Assembly (NCBI GenBank): GCA_003864495.1
Contig: ML133465.1
Span: 496,001 to 560,000, forward strand
DNA: 64,000 bases
Origin: Nemopilema nomurai
Lineage: Eukaryota > Cnidaria > Scyphozoa > Rhizostomeae > Rhizostomatidae
Direction: 5' to 3'
Shown here in pieces: positions 46,501 through 50,591 of the stretch. The position numbers and the translations under genes were made by a program. Each line of letters starts with the position of its first letter. Positions within the stretch are counted from its first letter, which is position 1. The notes below the pieces were generated by a model. It saw nothing but the letters and a program-made list of their open reading frames with translations, was not told the origin of the DNA and made no database searches.

Positions 46501-47368
46501 CATGCACTTTGGTTAAGGATTGAAGTCCTTGTAAAAACTGCAACTTCCCAAGTTTACTTTATCAGTTCTGCTCTTGATATGTTTTATGATCACAAATAAT
46601 TATCTGAAATCATTTATGATAGAATGACAGGGAGGGGAGATCAGATATATTTCTAAATATTCATCAGATTAGAAAGTTGTCTAAGAAAGATAAGCTTTTC
46701 AATCTGGGGTAGCATGAGCCACTCCATTTCTCACTTGCATAATAAATACTGTCTTGTTCAATCAAAGAGGACCAGCTAATGACTACTTTTAAACATGCCA
46801 ATATCCAAGTAAATAAGGTTTATTTACCAGCTTTAAGGATCTTCAAATCTAGGTGGATTGAAGCATCTAGCAAGCCAGTTTTTTTAGTAGAAAAATTTAT
46901 TCAGTAGGTGCAAGCTGTCTGTTACACATTCTGAAAGTCATTTTTGACTGGCAGTTCCATAATAAATCAAATAACAATGATATGTAAGAATTGATGAATA
47001 ATTAATTCTCCTGGGTTAAGCAGTTAATTCTCACCGGCTTGTCCTTTTATGCCACCCGCAGATGAACTCAAAGCACGTCTTTGCAAATTTGAATTTGGCT
47101 CAGACCAAGGGAAGGTCCTATGGGCCGGTAGGTCAGGATTGGTATTAGAGCGTCTTAGTGAATTCTTGTGGACATTCTTAGCATTGCTGTTGCTGCTGAT
47201 CATGCGGTTACTTGCTTCTCCTTGCCAGTCCATTGGGGACAGCACTCTTGGGCTTGTAGTTCTCCGCCTTGACAAGGGTCGTTCATTTATATGCAACAGT
47301 GTTGAGCTAAGCTGCAAATCTGCTGGCTCACCAAAAATTGGGGTGGCAATCACCCTTGTGCTTGTCAT
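1359..47368 (-). CDS. EFCAB6: EFCAB6-like multi-EF-hand protein, 36 coding exons, 1572 aa
   Basis: A large calcium-binding protein made of repeated EF-hand pairs. In mammals EFCAB6 (DJBP) binds DJ-1 and is found with axonemal doublet microtubules; a ciliary or flagellar role here is inferred. I traced 36 coding exons by acceptor (AG), donor (GT) and phase; every junction keeps frame and the total coding length is 4719 nt. The start is the ATG at 47368, with an in-frame TAA about 13 codons upstream; the stop is TAA ending at 1359. Residues 1-140 are a Ser/Arg/Pro-rich, probably disordered tail. After that, 13 units of about 105 residues each hold two EF-hands. Many first hands have full ligand sets (for example [12 protein letters not shown] in exon 18, [12 protein letters not shown] in exon 26), while many second hands are degenerate. 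Human EFCAB6 is about 1500 aa, so this looks complete. Introns host three GPCR genes, three tRNAs, a satellite and a possible alternative first exon. Individual exon boundaries could shift by a few codons, especially exon 6. Confidence 0.88.
2025..2123 (-). CDS. EFCAB6: EFCAB6-like exon 35
   Basis: Residues 1483-1515: linker and the helix [13 protein letters not shown] that enters EF-hand 25. Acceptor TATTTTTGCAG, donor GTGAAT; 99 nt, phase 0. Confidence 0.85.
2348..2423 (-). CDS. EFCAB6: EFCAB6-like exon 34, end of EF-hand 24
   Basis: Residues 1457-1482. [10 protein letters not shown] completes the loop and exit helix. Acceptor TTTTCACAG, donor GTAAAT, ends phase 0. Confidence 0.83.
2706..2790 (-). 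CDS. EFCAB6: EFCAB6-like exon 33, start of EF-hand 24
   Basis: Residues 1429-1457. Ends KFDVNNNG, so the loop is split by the intron; joined to exon 34 it reads DVNNNGRIQYMD. Acceptor TTATTTTTAG, donor GTAGGC, phase 2. Confidence 0.85.
3064..3135 (+). tRNA. tRNA-Ala (anticodon UGC)
   Basis: 72 nt including discriminator A; all arms form. The anticodon stem CTCGC/GCGAG encloses TTTGCAT, the T stem CGGGG/CCCCG encloses TTCGAAA, and the acceptor stem is GGGGGTG/CACCTCC with one G-U. Lies in intron 32 of the EFCAB6-like gene, opposite strand. A run of four T follows a few bases after the 3' end. Confidence 0.95.
3424..3511 (-). CDS. EFCAB6: EFCAB6-like exon 32, EF-hand 23
   Basis: Residues 1400-1429. 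Loop [12 protein letters not shown]; entry helix [11 protein letters not shown]. Acceptor ACTTTTTCAG, donor GTATGT, phase 1. Confidence 0.85.
3883..3969 (-). CDS. EFCAB6: EFCAB6-like exon 31, linker
   Basis: Residues 1371-1399, Pro/Ser linker then [10 protein letters not shown]. Acceptor GTATTCATAG, donor GTATCC. A nearer AG would put a stop in frame, so this acceptor is preferred. Confidence 0.75.
4178..4420 (-). CDS. EFCAB6: EFCAB6-like exon 30, EF-hands 21 and 22
   Basis: Residues 1290-1370. Loops [12 protein letters not shown] and [12 protein letters not shown], both ligand-rich, on one exon. Acceptor TTCATTTAG, donor GTGCGT, phase 0. Confidence 0.9.
4554..4790 (-). CDS. EFCAB6: EFCAB6-like exon 29, degenerate EF-hand 20
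   Basis: Residues 1211-1289. [15 protein letters not shown] is a shortened second hand, followed by the longest linker in the repeat region. Acceptor TTGATTGCAG, donor GTAATG. Confidence 0.83.
4861..4945. repeat. AT-rich imperfect tandem repeat in intron 28
   Basis: Repeated ATTACATTATATTACAATAT phrases, low complexity. Confidence 0.7.
5301..5405 (-). CDS. EFCAB6: EFCAB6-like exon 28, EF-hand 19
   Basis: Residues 1176-1210. Loop [12 protein letters not shown], near-canonical with Asp at position 12. 105 nt, phase 0 at both ends, donor GTAAAT. Confidence 0.85.
5711..5924 (-). CDS. EFCAB6: EFCAB6-like exon 27, degenerate EF-hand 18
   Basis: Residues 1104-1175. [17 protein letters not shown] is a ligand-poor second hand, then a long Ser/Arg linker and the helix [17 protein letters not shown]. 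Acceptor CAAACAG, donor GTAAGC. Confidence 0.82.
6295..6450 (-). CDS. EFCAB6: EFCAB6-like exon 26, EF-hand 17
   Basis: Residues 1052-1104. Loop [12 protein letters not shown] is canonical; entry helix SFRKAFEQV. Acceptor TTTTTGCAG, donor GTAAAG, phase 2. Confidence 0.9.
6814..6893 (-). CDS. EFCAB6: EFCAB6-like exon 25
   Basis: Residues 1026-1052, starting [16 protein letters not shown]: helical linker. Acceptor TCTCTTCCAG, donor GTGAGG, phase 2. Confidence 0.78.
7527..7677 (-). CDS. EFCAB6: EFCAB6-like exon 24, EF-hand 16
   Basis: Residues 975-1025. Loop [12 protein letters not shown] is canonical, followed by a Gln/Asn-rich tail (INRHQQNQQ). Acceptor TTTTCTTTAG, donor GTGGGA, phase 0. Confidence 0.85.
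7678..9439 (-). other. Intron 23 (1.8 kb)
   Basis: Holds the tRNA-Ile(UAU) gene and otherwise AT-rich sequence. No other feature recognised. Confidence 0.5.
8555..8647 (-). tRNA. tRNA-Ile (anticodon UAU) with intron
   Basis: 93 nt. Acceptor stem GCTCCAG/CTGGAGC, T stem GAGAG/CTCTC, anticodon TAT in CTTATA. An intron of about 18 nt follows the anticodon loop, as in other animal tRNA-Ile(UAU) genes; after removal the anticodon stem is TCGTA/TGCGA with one G-U pair. Lies in intron 23 of the EFCAB6-like gene, same strand. Confidence 0.93.
9440..9655 (-). CDS. EFCAB6: EFCAB6-like exon 23, EF-hand 15
   Basis: Residues 903-975. Linker, opening helix ([18 protein letters not shown]), then loop [12 protein letters not shown] with Ser at position 6. 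Acceptor TTCTTTTCAG, donor GTGAGT, phase 2. Confidence 0.87.
9894..10135 (-). CDS. EFCAB6: EFCAB6-like exon 22, EF-hands 13 and 14
   Basis: Residues 823-903. Loop [12 protein letters not shown] has Ala at the usual Gly position 6; the second hand ([16 protein letters not shown]) lacks its first acidic ligand. Ends in the HPWLFSHQ linker. Donor GTTATT, phase 2. Confidence 0.87.
10591..10678 (-). CDS. EFCAB6: EFCAB6-like exon 21, linker
   Basis: Residues 793-822. [19 protein letters not shown] is the helix opening EF pair 7. Acceptor TTGCTCCTAG, donor GTAAAT, phase 0. Confidence 0.82.
11018..11125 (-). CDS. EFCAB6: EFCAB6-like exon 20, degenerate EF-hand 12
   Basis: Residues 757-793. [18 protein letters not shown] keeps the core and exit helix without loop ligands. 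Acceptor TACTTTCAG, weak donor GTTTGG, phase 2. Confidence 0.8.
11469..11527 (-). CDS. EFCAB6: EFCAB6-like exon 19
   Basis: Residues 738-757, [19 protein letters not shown]: the inter-hand helix found in every unit (xLxxDQFxxL pattern). Acceptor GCCTAACAG, donor GTAGCT, phase 2. Confidence 0.8.
11641..11850 (+). repeat. Purine-rich tract in intron 18
   Basis: About 200 nt strongly biased to A and G on the plus strand (for example GGAGGAGGGTAGGAGAGGGT near 11690). Such strand bias can form triplex DNA; no coding meaning seen. Confidence 0.7.
12195..12290 (-). CDS. EFCAB6: EFCAB6-like exon 18, EF-hand 11
   Basis: Residues 706-737. Loop [12 protein letters not shown] is canonical. Acceptor TTCTCTTCAG, donor GTAAAT; 96 nt, phase 0 at both ends. 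Confidence 0.88.
12513..12588 (-). CDS. EFCAB6: EFCAB6-like exon 17, linker
   Basis: Residues 680-705. Ends with [13 protein letters not shown], the helix that opens EF pair 6. Acceptor ATAACAACAG, donor GTGAGA, phase 0. Confidence 0.78.
12780..12833. repeat. (TAAA)n microsatellite in intron 16
   Basis: Imperfect AAAT/AATA run of about 50 nt with a few interruptions. Confidence 0.85.
13497..13597 (-). CDS. EFCAB6: EFCAB6-like exon 16, linker
   Basis: Residues 647-680: [20 protein letters not shown] and following, acidic linker. Acceptor TATTGTTGCAG, donor GTTTGC, phase 2. First exon after the large intron; frame is kept. Confidence 0.75.
14813..14814 (+). promoter_or_regulatory. Splice acceptor deciding the GPCR copy 1 start
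   Basis: TTTTCTTTATACATCAG ends at 14814, 13 nt before ATG 14828. It implies a 5' UTR exon further upstream and makes the longer upstream frame non-coding. Confidence 0.6.
14828..15790 (+). CDS. Class A (rhodopsin-family) GPCR, nested copy 1, 320 aa
   Basis: Seven-helix G-protein-coupled receptor at the plasma membrane; ligand unknown. Start ATG 14828 is chosen because a strong acceptor (tract then CATCAG) ends at 14814 and the two paralogues start at the same aligned residue; an open frame back to 14540 is ignored. Visible marks: GN in TM1 (Asn33), LAAAD in TM2 (Asp61), Cys85 before TM3, DRY at 112-114, NPAIY at 270-274 followed by RIPGFR. TM6 has Pro but no CWxP (ITTTPMAIY). The second extracellular loop is very short and has no Cys. 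The C-tail is basic with Cys294, a possible palmitoylation site. The NPxxY-R-x-x-x-FR ending recalls the adenosine/melanocortin group, but assignment is only inferred. AATAAA signals lie at 15814 and 15830. Confidence 0.9.
   Translation: MEACNRNLDVQDWAAYLLGCFNAIQGLAAIIGNTLVFFVIWKCPRLRTRFSYCLLSLAAADFMVGAAVEPLFVAQFFSQKHRRDCQLNKTRRYVAAVLIGASVGSIAVISYDRYVHLTRALCYRTYMTKMKMIVLISLCWLIPLPIPMLRFVSETAYNVVGVVYVLLVDLIMVICYMAIMHVVRSRAKAFNAYSDNNNMLQNSLSSRIRAARMIALIIVLLIITTTPMAIYALLAGMNQLVTNSDGMSAEIRELSYALLMTTAMTNSVINPAIYYFRIPGFRGTVRKYRRKYLCMAGKERRSEREEIASCKSKQIATISL
15814..15835 (+). terminator. Polyadenylation signals of GPCR copy 1
   Basis: Two AATAAA hexamers (15814-15819 and 15830-15835) lie 23-45 nt after the stop codon, so the 3' UTR may be very short. 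Confidence 0.55.
16129..16202. repeat. Near-perfect inverted repeat (hairpin)
   Basis: Arms 16129-16152 and 16179-16202 match at 23 of 24 positions as reverse complements, with a 26-nt centre that itself contains a shorter pairing (TATGTAC and GGTACATA). It may be the collapsed ends of a small inverted-repeat element. Confidence 0.75.
17003..17033. repeat. Short perfect inverted repeat
   Basis: TATCCATATCC and its exact complement GGATATGGATA are separated by 9 nt. No coding or RNA context; function unknown. Confidence 0.5.
17954..17961. promoter_or_regulatory. CRE-like palindrome TGACGTCA
   Basis: Exact 8-bp CREB/ATF consensus about 500 bp upstream of the candidate 5' UTR donor for GPCR copy 2. 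It may belong to its promoter; a single hexamer-scale match is weak evidence. Confidence 0.3.
20244..20264 (+). promoter_or_regulatory. 5' UTR segment and acceptor of GPCR copy 2
   Basis: Acceptor TTTATTGATTTGACAG ends at 20243; 21 nt of 5' UTR follow to ATG 20265. The same layout (acceptor, short UTR, ATG) is seen in the two paralogues. Confidence 0.6.
20265..21221 (+). CDS. Class A GPCR, nested copy 2, 318 aa
   Basis: Paralogue of the receptors at 14828 and 25984, with no gaps in the alignment over about 280 residues. GN at 32-33, Asp61 in TM2, Cys85, DRY at 112-114, TM6 with FAPIGVY and no CWxP, NPIIY at 270-274 followed by YLRIPEFR. The loop between TM4 and TM5 is only about ten residues (RFASEVAYK) without Cys. 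The second intracellular loop carries [10 protein letters not shown]. The C-tail is Ser/Thr/Glu-rich, a possible arrestin or kinase target. Ligand unknown. AATAAA signals at 21485 and 21830. Confidence 0.92.
   Translation: MASCVYNLAVVTWLSYLLGAMNLAQALMATLGNLAVFLIFAVTPRLRTRSNFCLMSLAATDLLVGAVLEPLHVVQFFWPDYRNKCGFNTARRFLSTLLMGASIGSIAVISYDRYLHLSKTVNYSQFMTKRKVIFLLILCWVGPLIIPMFRFASEVAYKVFVVLYITAVLAIMITCYWFIIKIVKDRRRFLSRNVAGDQRNTADIKTHMRAARAVILIISFFIGTFAPIGVYHLVTAIGGLATTAQVMSSDEREVGYAVLMTIAMANSGINPIIYYLRIPEFRASMRRQLGRFIPTLAATEASETKSDTRDTGASENEV
21222..22470 (+). other. 3' region of GPCR copy 2 and spacer
   Basis: AT-rich. Two AATAAA hexamers (21485-21490 and 21830-21835) are candidate polyadenylation signals. 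Nothing else recognised before the satellite. Confidence 0.4.
22471..24534. repeat. 174-bp satellite, 12 tandem copies, with three-monomer order
   Basis: Twelve head-to-tail monomers start at 22471, 22645, 22819, 22993, 23167, 23341, 23514, 23688, 23861, 24034, 24208 and 24382, with period 174 bp (173 where one base is lost). Each begins TATAAGGAACCTGCATGTAG or a close variant and contains GCAAGCATCAAGAACTAAAA. Monomers 2, 5 and 8 share a variant (CTACATG, GGCCCAAAT, CTCTAATG), and 6 and 9 share another (TATAAGAACC, AATGCCG). This gives a three-monomer higher-order unit of about 521 bp. Lies in intron 15 between GPCR copies 2 and 3. Non-coding. Confidence 0.97.
24534..24989. repeat. Two tandem copies of a ~226-bp repeat ending the satellite
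   Basis: Copies start at CATAGATTGTTTG at 24534 and 24760. Each contains the doubled phrase AAGGAACTTTTAAGGAACTT and ends with the reverse complement of the monomer junction: 24969-24988 is the exact complement of ACGCTTTTTTATAAGGAACC at 22621-22640. The satellite and this tail therefore share inverted terminal sequence and may be one element. Confidence 0.85.
24990..25932 (+). other. Spacer upstream of GPCR copy 3
   Basis: No gene recognised. It ends in an AG acceptor at 25931-25932 (ACAACACAG then GTTGTG), matching the placement of acceptors before the other two receptors. Confidence 0.4.
25984..26913 (+). CDS. Class A GPCR, nested copy 3, 309 aa
   Basis: Third member of the intron cluster, closest by eye to copy 2. 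Start ATG 25984 aligns with the paralogues (MAKCFYNL against MASCVYNL); the open frame upstream begins with GTG and is not used. Asn33, Asp61, Cys85, then DRW instead of DRY at 112-114, and NPIIY at 270-274 followed by YLRMPEF. TM6 has VTFAPVSVY. The loop between TM4 and TM5 is short and lacks Cys. The third intracellular loop has basic [13 protein letters not shown]. The C-tail is short with a Cys at about 292. Ligand unknown; the DRW change may alter G-protein coupling, which is inference. Confidence 0.92.
   Translation: MAKCFYNLDVSYSLRQFLGFMNLVQGLAAVVGNLLVFIVVFKNKRLKTRSNAFLLSLAASDFLVGLVVEPLHVVQFYSGDARSNCGLNMVRRYLSTVFMGAAIGSIALVSYDRWTHLKRTVCYREYMTRRKVFFLILICWLIPITVPFVRFTSEVVYSAIILVYVTAAICLIASSYVIIVRIVRTKEKSLLSNTEDSRVTKREEKNHIKAAKAIVLVITFIFVTFAPVSVYHGLTVIDSFTGGAIAMTTHAKEAAYAVLMTIALANSGVNPIIYYLRMPEFNKTFKSIFGWCRRAGTNSSEYKVTETTH
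26940..26975. repeat. 18-bp direct duplication in GPCR copy 3 3' UTR
   Basis: GAAGGTGGCTCTAGTTTT occurs twice in tandem, 27 nt after the stop codon. Confidence 0.7.
26976..27662 (+). other. 3' flank of GPCR copy 3 to EFCAB6-like exon 15
   Basis: Probable 3' UTR and spacer. AATAAA at 27481-27486 is a candidate polyadenylation signal. A 100-residue open frame here shows no recognisable protein. Confidence 0.35.
27663..27729 (-). CDS. EFCAB6: EFCAB6-like exon 15, EF-hand 10
   Basis: Residues 624-646. Loop [12 protein letters not shown] is canonical. Acceptor TTTTAAG, donor GTAAGT, ends phase 0. Last exon before the 14-kb intron that carries three GPCR genes. Confidence 0.85.
28164..28207. repeat. 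22-bp direct duplication in intron 14
   Basis: AGCATACAAAGGGTAGGCAC plus two bases occurs twice in tandem, 30 nt before exon 14's donor side. Confidence 0.8.
28237..28397 (-). CDS. EFCAB6: EFCAB6-like exon 14, EF-hand 9
   Basis: Residues 571-624. Loop [12 protein letters not shown] is canonical, preceded by the helix [11 protein letters not shown]. Acceptor ATTATTTCAG, donor GTTAGT, phase 2. Confidence 0.88.
28582..28656 (-). CDS. EFCAB6: EFCAB6-like exon 13, linker
   Basis: Residues 546-570, [18 protein letters not shown] and following. The HPWL motif recurs in exon 22 after another EF pair. Acceptor CATCCAAG, donor GTAAGA; 75 nt, phase 0. Confidence 0.78.
29363..29533 (-). CDS. EFCAB6: EFCAB6-like exon 12, EF-hands 7 and 8
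   Basis: Residues 489-545. Joined with exon 11 the first loop is [12 protein letters not shown], fully canonical; the second is [12 protein letters not shown]. Acceptor TTCTTTCAG, donor GTAGGC. Confidence 0.9.
30334..30454 (-). CDS. EFCAB6: EFCAB6-like exon 11, start of EF-hand 7
   Basis: Residues 448-488. Ends AFLAFDD, so the EF-hand 7 loop is split by the intron. Acceptor TTTGCTTGCAG, donor GTAAGA, phase 0. Confidence 0.87.
31163..31273 (-). CDS. EFCAB6: EFCAB6-like exon 10, degenerate EF-hand 6
   Basis: Residues 411-448. The segment [15 protein letters not shown] keeps the hydrophobic core and exit helix but has no acidic loop ligands. Acceptor TTCCTTGCAG, donor GTTAGT, phase 2. Confidence 0.78.
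31676..31824 (-). CDS. EFCAB6: EFCAB6-like exon 9, EF-hand 5
   Basis: Residues 362-411. Loop [12 protein letters not shown] with Lys at ligand position 3; entry helix LKRAFVAF. Acceptor TTGTTCAG, donor GTAAGT, phase 2. Confidence 0.87.
32378..32481 (-). CDS. EFCAB6: EFCAB6-like exon 8, linker
   Basis: Residues 327-361. Acceptor TCCTTTTAG, donor GTAACT, phase 0 at end. Ser/Arg linker followed by the helix [13 protein letters not shown] that opens EF pair 3. Confidence 0.82.
34485..34800 (-). CDS. Candidate alternative first exon of the EFCAB6-like gene
   Basis: An open stretch of 316 nt starting at ATG 34800, with A at -3 and an in-frame TAA 12 nt upstream. It ends at donor GTGAGT in phase 1, the same phase as exon 7, so it can splice to exon 8. 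The 105 residues ([20 protein letters not shown] at the start) are basic and Ser-rich, similar in style to exon 1. Used as a first exon it would give a 1351-residue protein lacking EF-hands 1-4. No strong acceptor allows it as an internal exon after exon 7: the AG near 34765 gives a stop at the junction, and another AG lacks a pyrimidine tract. It could also begin a separately annotated gene. Confidence 0.6.
39116..39187 (-). tRNA. tRNA-Pro (anticodon UGG)
   Basis: 72 nt including the discriminator. Acceptor stem GGCTCAG/CTGAGCC, anticodon stem CTCGC/GCGAG around TTTGGGT, T stem CCGGG/CCCGG around TTCGATT. Lies in intron 7 of the EFCAB6-like gene, same strand. Confidence 0.95.
39999..40123 (-). 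CDS. EFCAB6: EFCAB6-like exon 7, degenerate EF-hand 4
   Basis: Residues 285-327. [19 protein letters not shown] is a second-of-pair hand without its first ligands. Acceptor CTTTGCAG, donor GTAAGT, phase 1. It can join exon 8 in frame across a 7.5-kb intron. Confidence 0.8.
40752..40888 (-). CDS. EFCAB6: EFCAB6-like exon 6, EF-hand 3
   Basis: Residues 240-285. Loop [12 protein letters not shown] is a full EF-hand. Donor GTGAGA, phase 2. The acceptor is uncertain: the call uses CTATTTAAG before 40888; a second in-frame AAG acceptor just before 40858 would shorten the protein by 10 residues. Confidence 0.75.
41311..41358. repeat. (AAC)n microsatellite in intron 5
   Basis: Seven or so AAC units followed by degenerate ACC/AAC units. 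Confidence 0.85.
42925..42982 (-). CDS. EFCAB6: EFCAB6-like exon 5, linker
   Basis: Residues 220-239, [19 protein letters not shown]: acidic/Ser linker then a helix that opens EF pair 2. Acceptor TTCTCTCTAG, donor GTAGCT, ends phase 0. Confidence 0.8.
43562..43671 (-). CDS. EFCAB6: EFCAB6-like exon 4, degenerate EF-hand 2
   Basis: Residues 184-220. Loop region [17 protein letters not shown] lacks the first acidic ligand but keeps the exit helix. Donor is the weak GTTCGG; phase 2. Confidence 0.78.
44652..44771 (-). CDS. EFCAB6: EFCAB6-like exon 3, EF-hand 1
   Basis: Residues 144-183. Loop [12 protein letters not shown]: ligand positions 1, 3, 5, 7 and 9 are plausible, but position 12 is Asn instead of Glu. 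Exon is 120 nt, phase 0 at both ends. Confidence 0.85.
45310..45404 (-). CDS. EFCAB6: EFCAB6-like exon 2
   Basis: Residues 112-143. Acceptor TCTTTTCAAG, donor GTAAGA, ends in phase 0. Contains a basic helix ([15 protein letters not shown]) leading into the first EF-hand, the usual entry to each repeat unit in this protein. Confidence 0.8.
47035..47368 (-). CDS. EFCAB6: EFCAB6-like exon 1 (start codon)
   Basis: Residues 1-112, starting [15 protein letters not shown], with a purine at -3 and an in-frame upstream TAA. Low-complexity, rich in Ser, Arg, Asn and Pro; no domain. Donor GTGAGA, phase 1. A GTG at 47371 directly precedes the ATG and is not the likely start. Confidence 0.75.
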
Positions 47369-49946
47369 CACGATTGTGTTAAGAGCACCCCATGCAAACT
47401 GGCCTTCTTAGAAATGATTCCCCTAGAATCCAAAACAGCATTTTCTGGGTGATAGCTAGTGGGATCTCAGTAGGAGCATGCTTAAAATAAAGTATGGTGT
47501 GCTAAAGTAAACAAATACTTTGATTGCTCATCTTGCTGTGTCATATCATCACAATTGTCAATGCTTAGAATGGAATTTGTTGGTCTTTCAGTAAATATAT
47601 ATGCAGGAAGTTTTCAGAATGCAATTAAAATTGTACCAATATAACCTTTAGAAGTTCAAATTATTCAATTCCCTTAGCAAATTGCATCAAATGAAACACA
47701 ACTTTCTGCAGATGGAAAAATGTTGCACAGAGTGGTGAAGATATAAAGTCTTTGCAAATTTATAAAACGCCAATATCATTTCTAGAAAAGACACCTGAAG
47801 TAGTCAACTGTACCAATTTTCGAATGATTATTCTATCTTAAAGAAAAGGTTTGTCAAGGAAACGGAAGGGCGATTGTTGGGAACTGCAAACAGCAAGAGA
47901 GAAATGAGAGTTGAACACGTTTTCCTGGGCACGCAATTAAATTTAAATAACTGAACAACGCGCTCACAACATTGGCGGGCGAGGTTCCCATGACTTTAAT
48001 TCGTGGATACACAAGGTTCGATTCAAAATTATTCCAATACGAGAAACCTCTCATTGCTATGAAATTTTTGCGATCGACTGATGGGGAACCGCCGGAAAAA
48101 TCAACATTTGTGAGTTAGGCTTCACAATTGCTAAGCGAGAGAAGGTATTGCCAAATGTGTTAAGCTTCACCTGTCCAGGAATTGTTTTCATAGACCCCTG
48201 GGGTCCTTAAGAGACACTTTGTGAAGTTTTGACTGCTTTTGGGTGGACAATTGTTTCTTTATTCGCACGAATGATAATCTACTTACCGAGCCAAAGAGTC
48301 TCTTTGAATTTTTTGTACGACGAATACTCAGCAACAGCTGTGCCAGATACTCTGCTCTTTTTCAAGCAGGATTCATAAACACAACAAAATCAGAAAATCA
48401 ACTGAACATTCGACACCTGTGTCGCTTCCCGCCTGTTTCGCATTTTCGTCATGGCAACCCACCTCAGAATGACAAAGAGGCGACAGATTATCCTTATGTC
48501 ATTAAAAAGTCATTGCAAGTGGGCTGGCTTGATTTCTTTGTGTGTACTTATCTGTTGCAATTCGCTTTTATTGAACGTGTTGCTTCTTGTGATGTTGACA
48601 TGCAATCTAATGTTAACGAAATTTTAAAGCGTATGAAATAAAGCAGGGAAGGGACGACTCTAAGCAAATGATGGGGTTGTTGTTTAAAACGTGCGGCATT
48701 CTGTAATGCATTCCCTTGTTCAATATCCTTTATGATCATCTCATCAAAAAGCAAATATTGATATCAAACAGTTTTGCTGTCAGAAACCAGAATGTCCTTT
48801 GCCTTGTTTTGAAATGGACGGAGCGTATGAATAAAATCTTGAACAAATGGTGCTTGAATTTTTATGCAAGCTTGGCGAGGGGAGGGGTCTAAGGAGGCAA
48901 CGCCACCCTCCCCCAACATGAACAATCTCCCCTGCAAAATTACTGCTGGGGTGATTTGTTATGTCGAATATCAGAATTGGTAAGAACGAATAGATCAGAA
49001 TAGATCACCTGCTAGCTGAAACAAAATGATAATTTTGACGTCTAGGAGTCATCCATCAGCAAGGAACATAGGAGAAAACGCACATAATCAGCGATGAATG
49101 GACTCGTGGAACAACTTTGGTCTTCAAATTGAAGCTAGGCATCTTCTCAACTGATTACAACAAAATAAGAAATAAATTTTGATCATGAAAAACCTAATGA
49201 TTGTGCTTAAATGAGACCGTTAGGTTACAATATCAAAATTTTTTTCAAAAGTATCCTTCTAAGCATAACGTTCCTTTTGAACAAGGAATGACACACACCT
49301 TTTAATTGAAGTCAAAGAAAAACCAATTTAAGTGAAAATCTCATCTCCGTTTATTTTATTAAATTAAGCTTGGTGCTCCTGGACAGTTCATCTAATGAGG
49401 TCTGTGGGAAGTTTTCAGTGACAACAAGGTGGTCGAAAGATCTTTTGAAAGAAATTTTTCGTGATTACACAGGTGGCTAAGGGGTTTGGTGAACAATAAG
49501 AAAGATAACACAAATTGCATTGTTAATAATGAATGTCGCCATACTCTCAAAGCTTAACAATCAGCTCAAGATGGAAGTCTGTTAGCAACTTTTCCAGAGA
49601 AATGTTGGTTAAAACCGAACAGCAAAGATTCATTAAAACTTGTTAAGGATAAGATAATGACTGGTGGTGTTAATTCAAACAAGAATCATGTGGTTATATC
49701 CAAATTGAAAGCTCATTTATGTGTTACCACAAAGTAATGACTTCTAAGGGAGTGAATTCAAATTCCAAGAGGGTAACGGAACCAACCTTACGTTATAATG
49801 CAATGATGCATTGCATGACCTCAATTAAGCGGTTCGATTACCCATGTTAAGATGGTCTTATCTCGAATTGGCAGATTCTTATGGTGAAGCCATCCCATCG
49901 GTGTGTGCGCTATATCAATTATGAAAGGCAAAGCATAGGCTCCAAA

Positions 49947-50591
49947 TCTTTGATTGGCTGAGCGACCAAAATTCTGCAAACCCCATTAGCCAATCAGAAT
50001 TCAAGAGTATGACAGCAAACGTAGATTTAGGCCTATTTTTGAACTTTTTACCACCACCCACAAAAAATAAACGTGTAAAATGTGCTGAAAAATAATCTTA
50101 ATTTTCTTTTAAAAATTCAATCCTTGATAAATTTGCAAAAAGCTGCCGTTGCACTCAGTAAAAAATTTTCCGCGCTCGCTAGATGCGAAGACTTGAAATT
50201 GTCCCTTTCAAACCCCTACAATAATTGGGGGGGAGGGAGAACATAACAATTAAAGATTTTCATCTTAAAGTTTTTTATCCACGTAATTAAAAAAATATGA
50301 GCTTACCTTTAAAAGTCAATGTTATAATCTTTTCTTGTCGGCATTGATGATTGGAAAATCACTACATTCCACTGAAAGAAAATGCAGCCCATCTTTAACT
50401 CAAAATAACTGCAATTATACAATCTCTTTTGCCCTCTGGTTCTTTATAAACACTTTTAAAAGGCTTGAAGTTCGATGAAAACTCCACTGGTTTCACTGCT
50501 ACGGTCGAGTAAAAGCTGGTGCAATTCGTCAACGATGAAAACGGCGGGATAATGAAATATGCATAATTTTGGTCGCTCAGCTAATCAAAGA
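49947..50591. mobile_element. MITE-like element, 645 bp, 31-bp terminal inverted repeats
   Basis: Left end 49947-49977 and right end 50561-50591 are reverse complements at 29 of 31 positions (both contain GCTGAGCGACCAAAATT). The interior has no transposase frame, so it would be non-autonomous. Target-site duplication is not clear to me, so the superfamily is not assigned. Confidence 0.7.

Larger units (their letters stand above)
40124..47034 (-). other. Introns 1-6 of the EFCAB6-like gene
   Basis: 40124-40751, 40889-42924 (AAC microsatellite), 42983-43561, 43672-44651, 44772-45309 and 45405-47034. No other gene recognised; a 156-codon plus-strand frame at 45521-45991 has no coding signature. 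Confidence 0.4.

Noticed and set aside
48243..48641. 132-codon plus-strand open frame
   Set aside because: Starts at GTG, no domain, no splice context, AT-rich composition like its surroundings.
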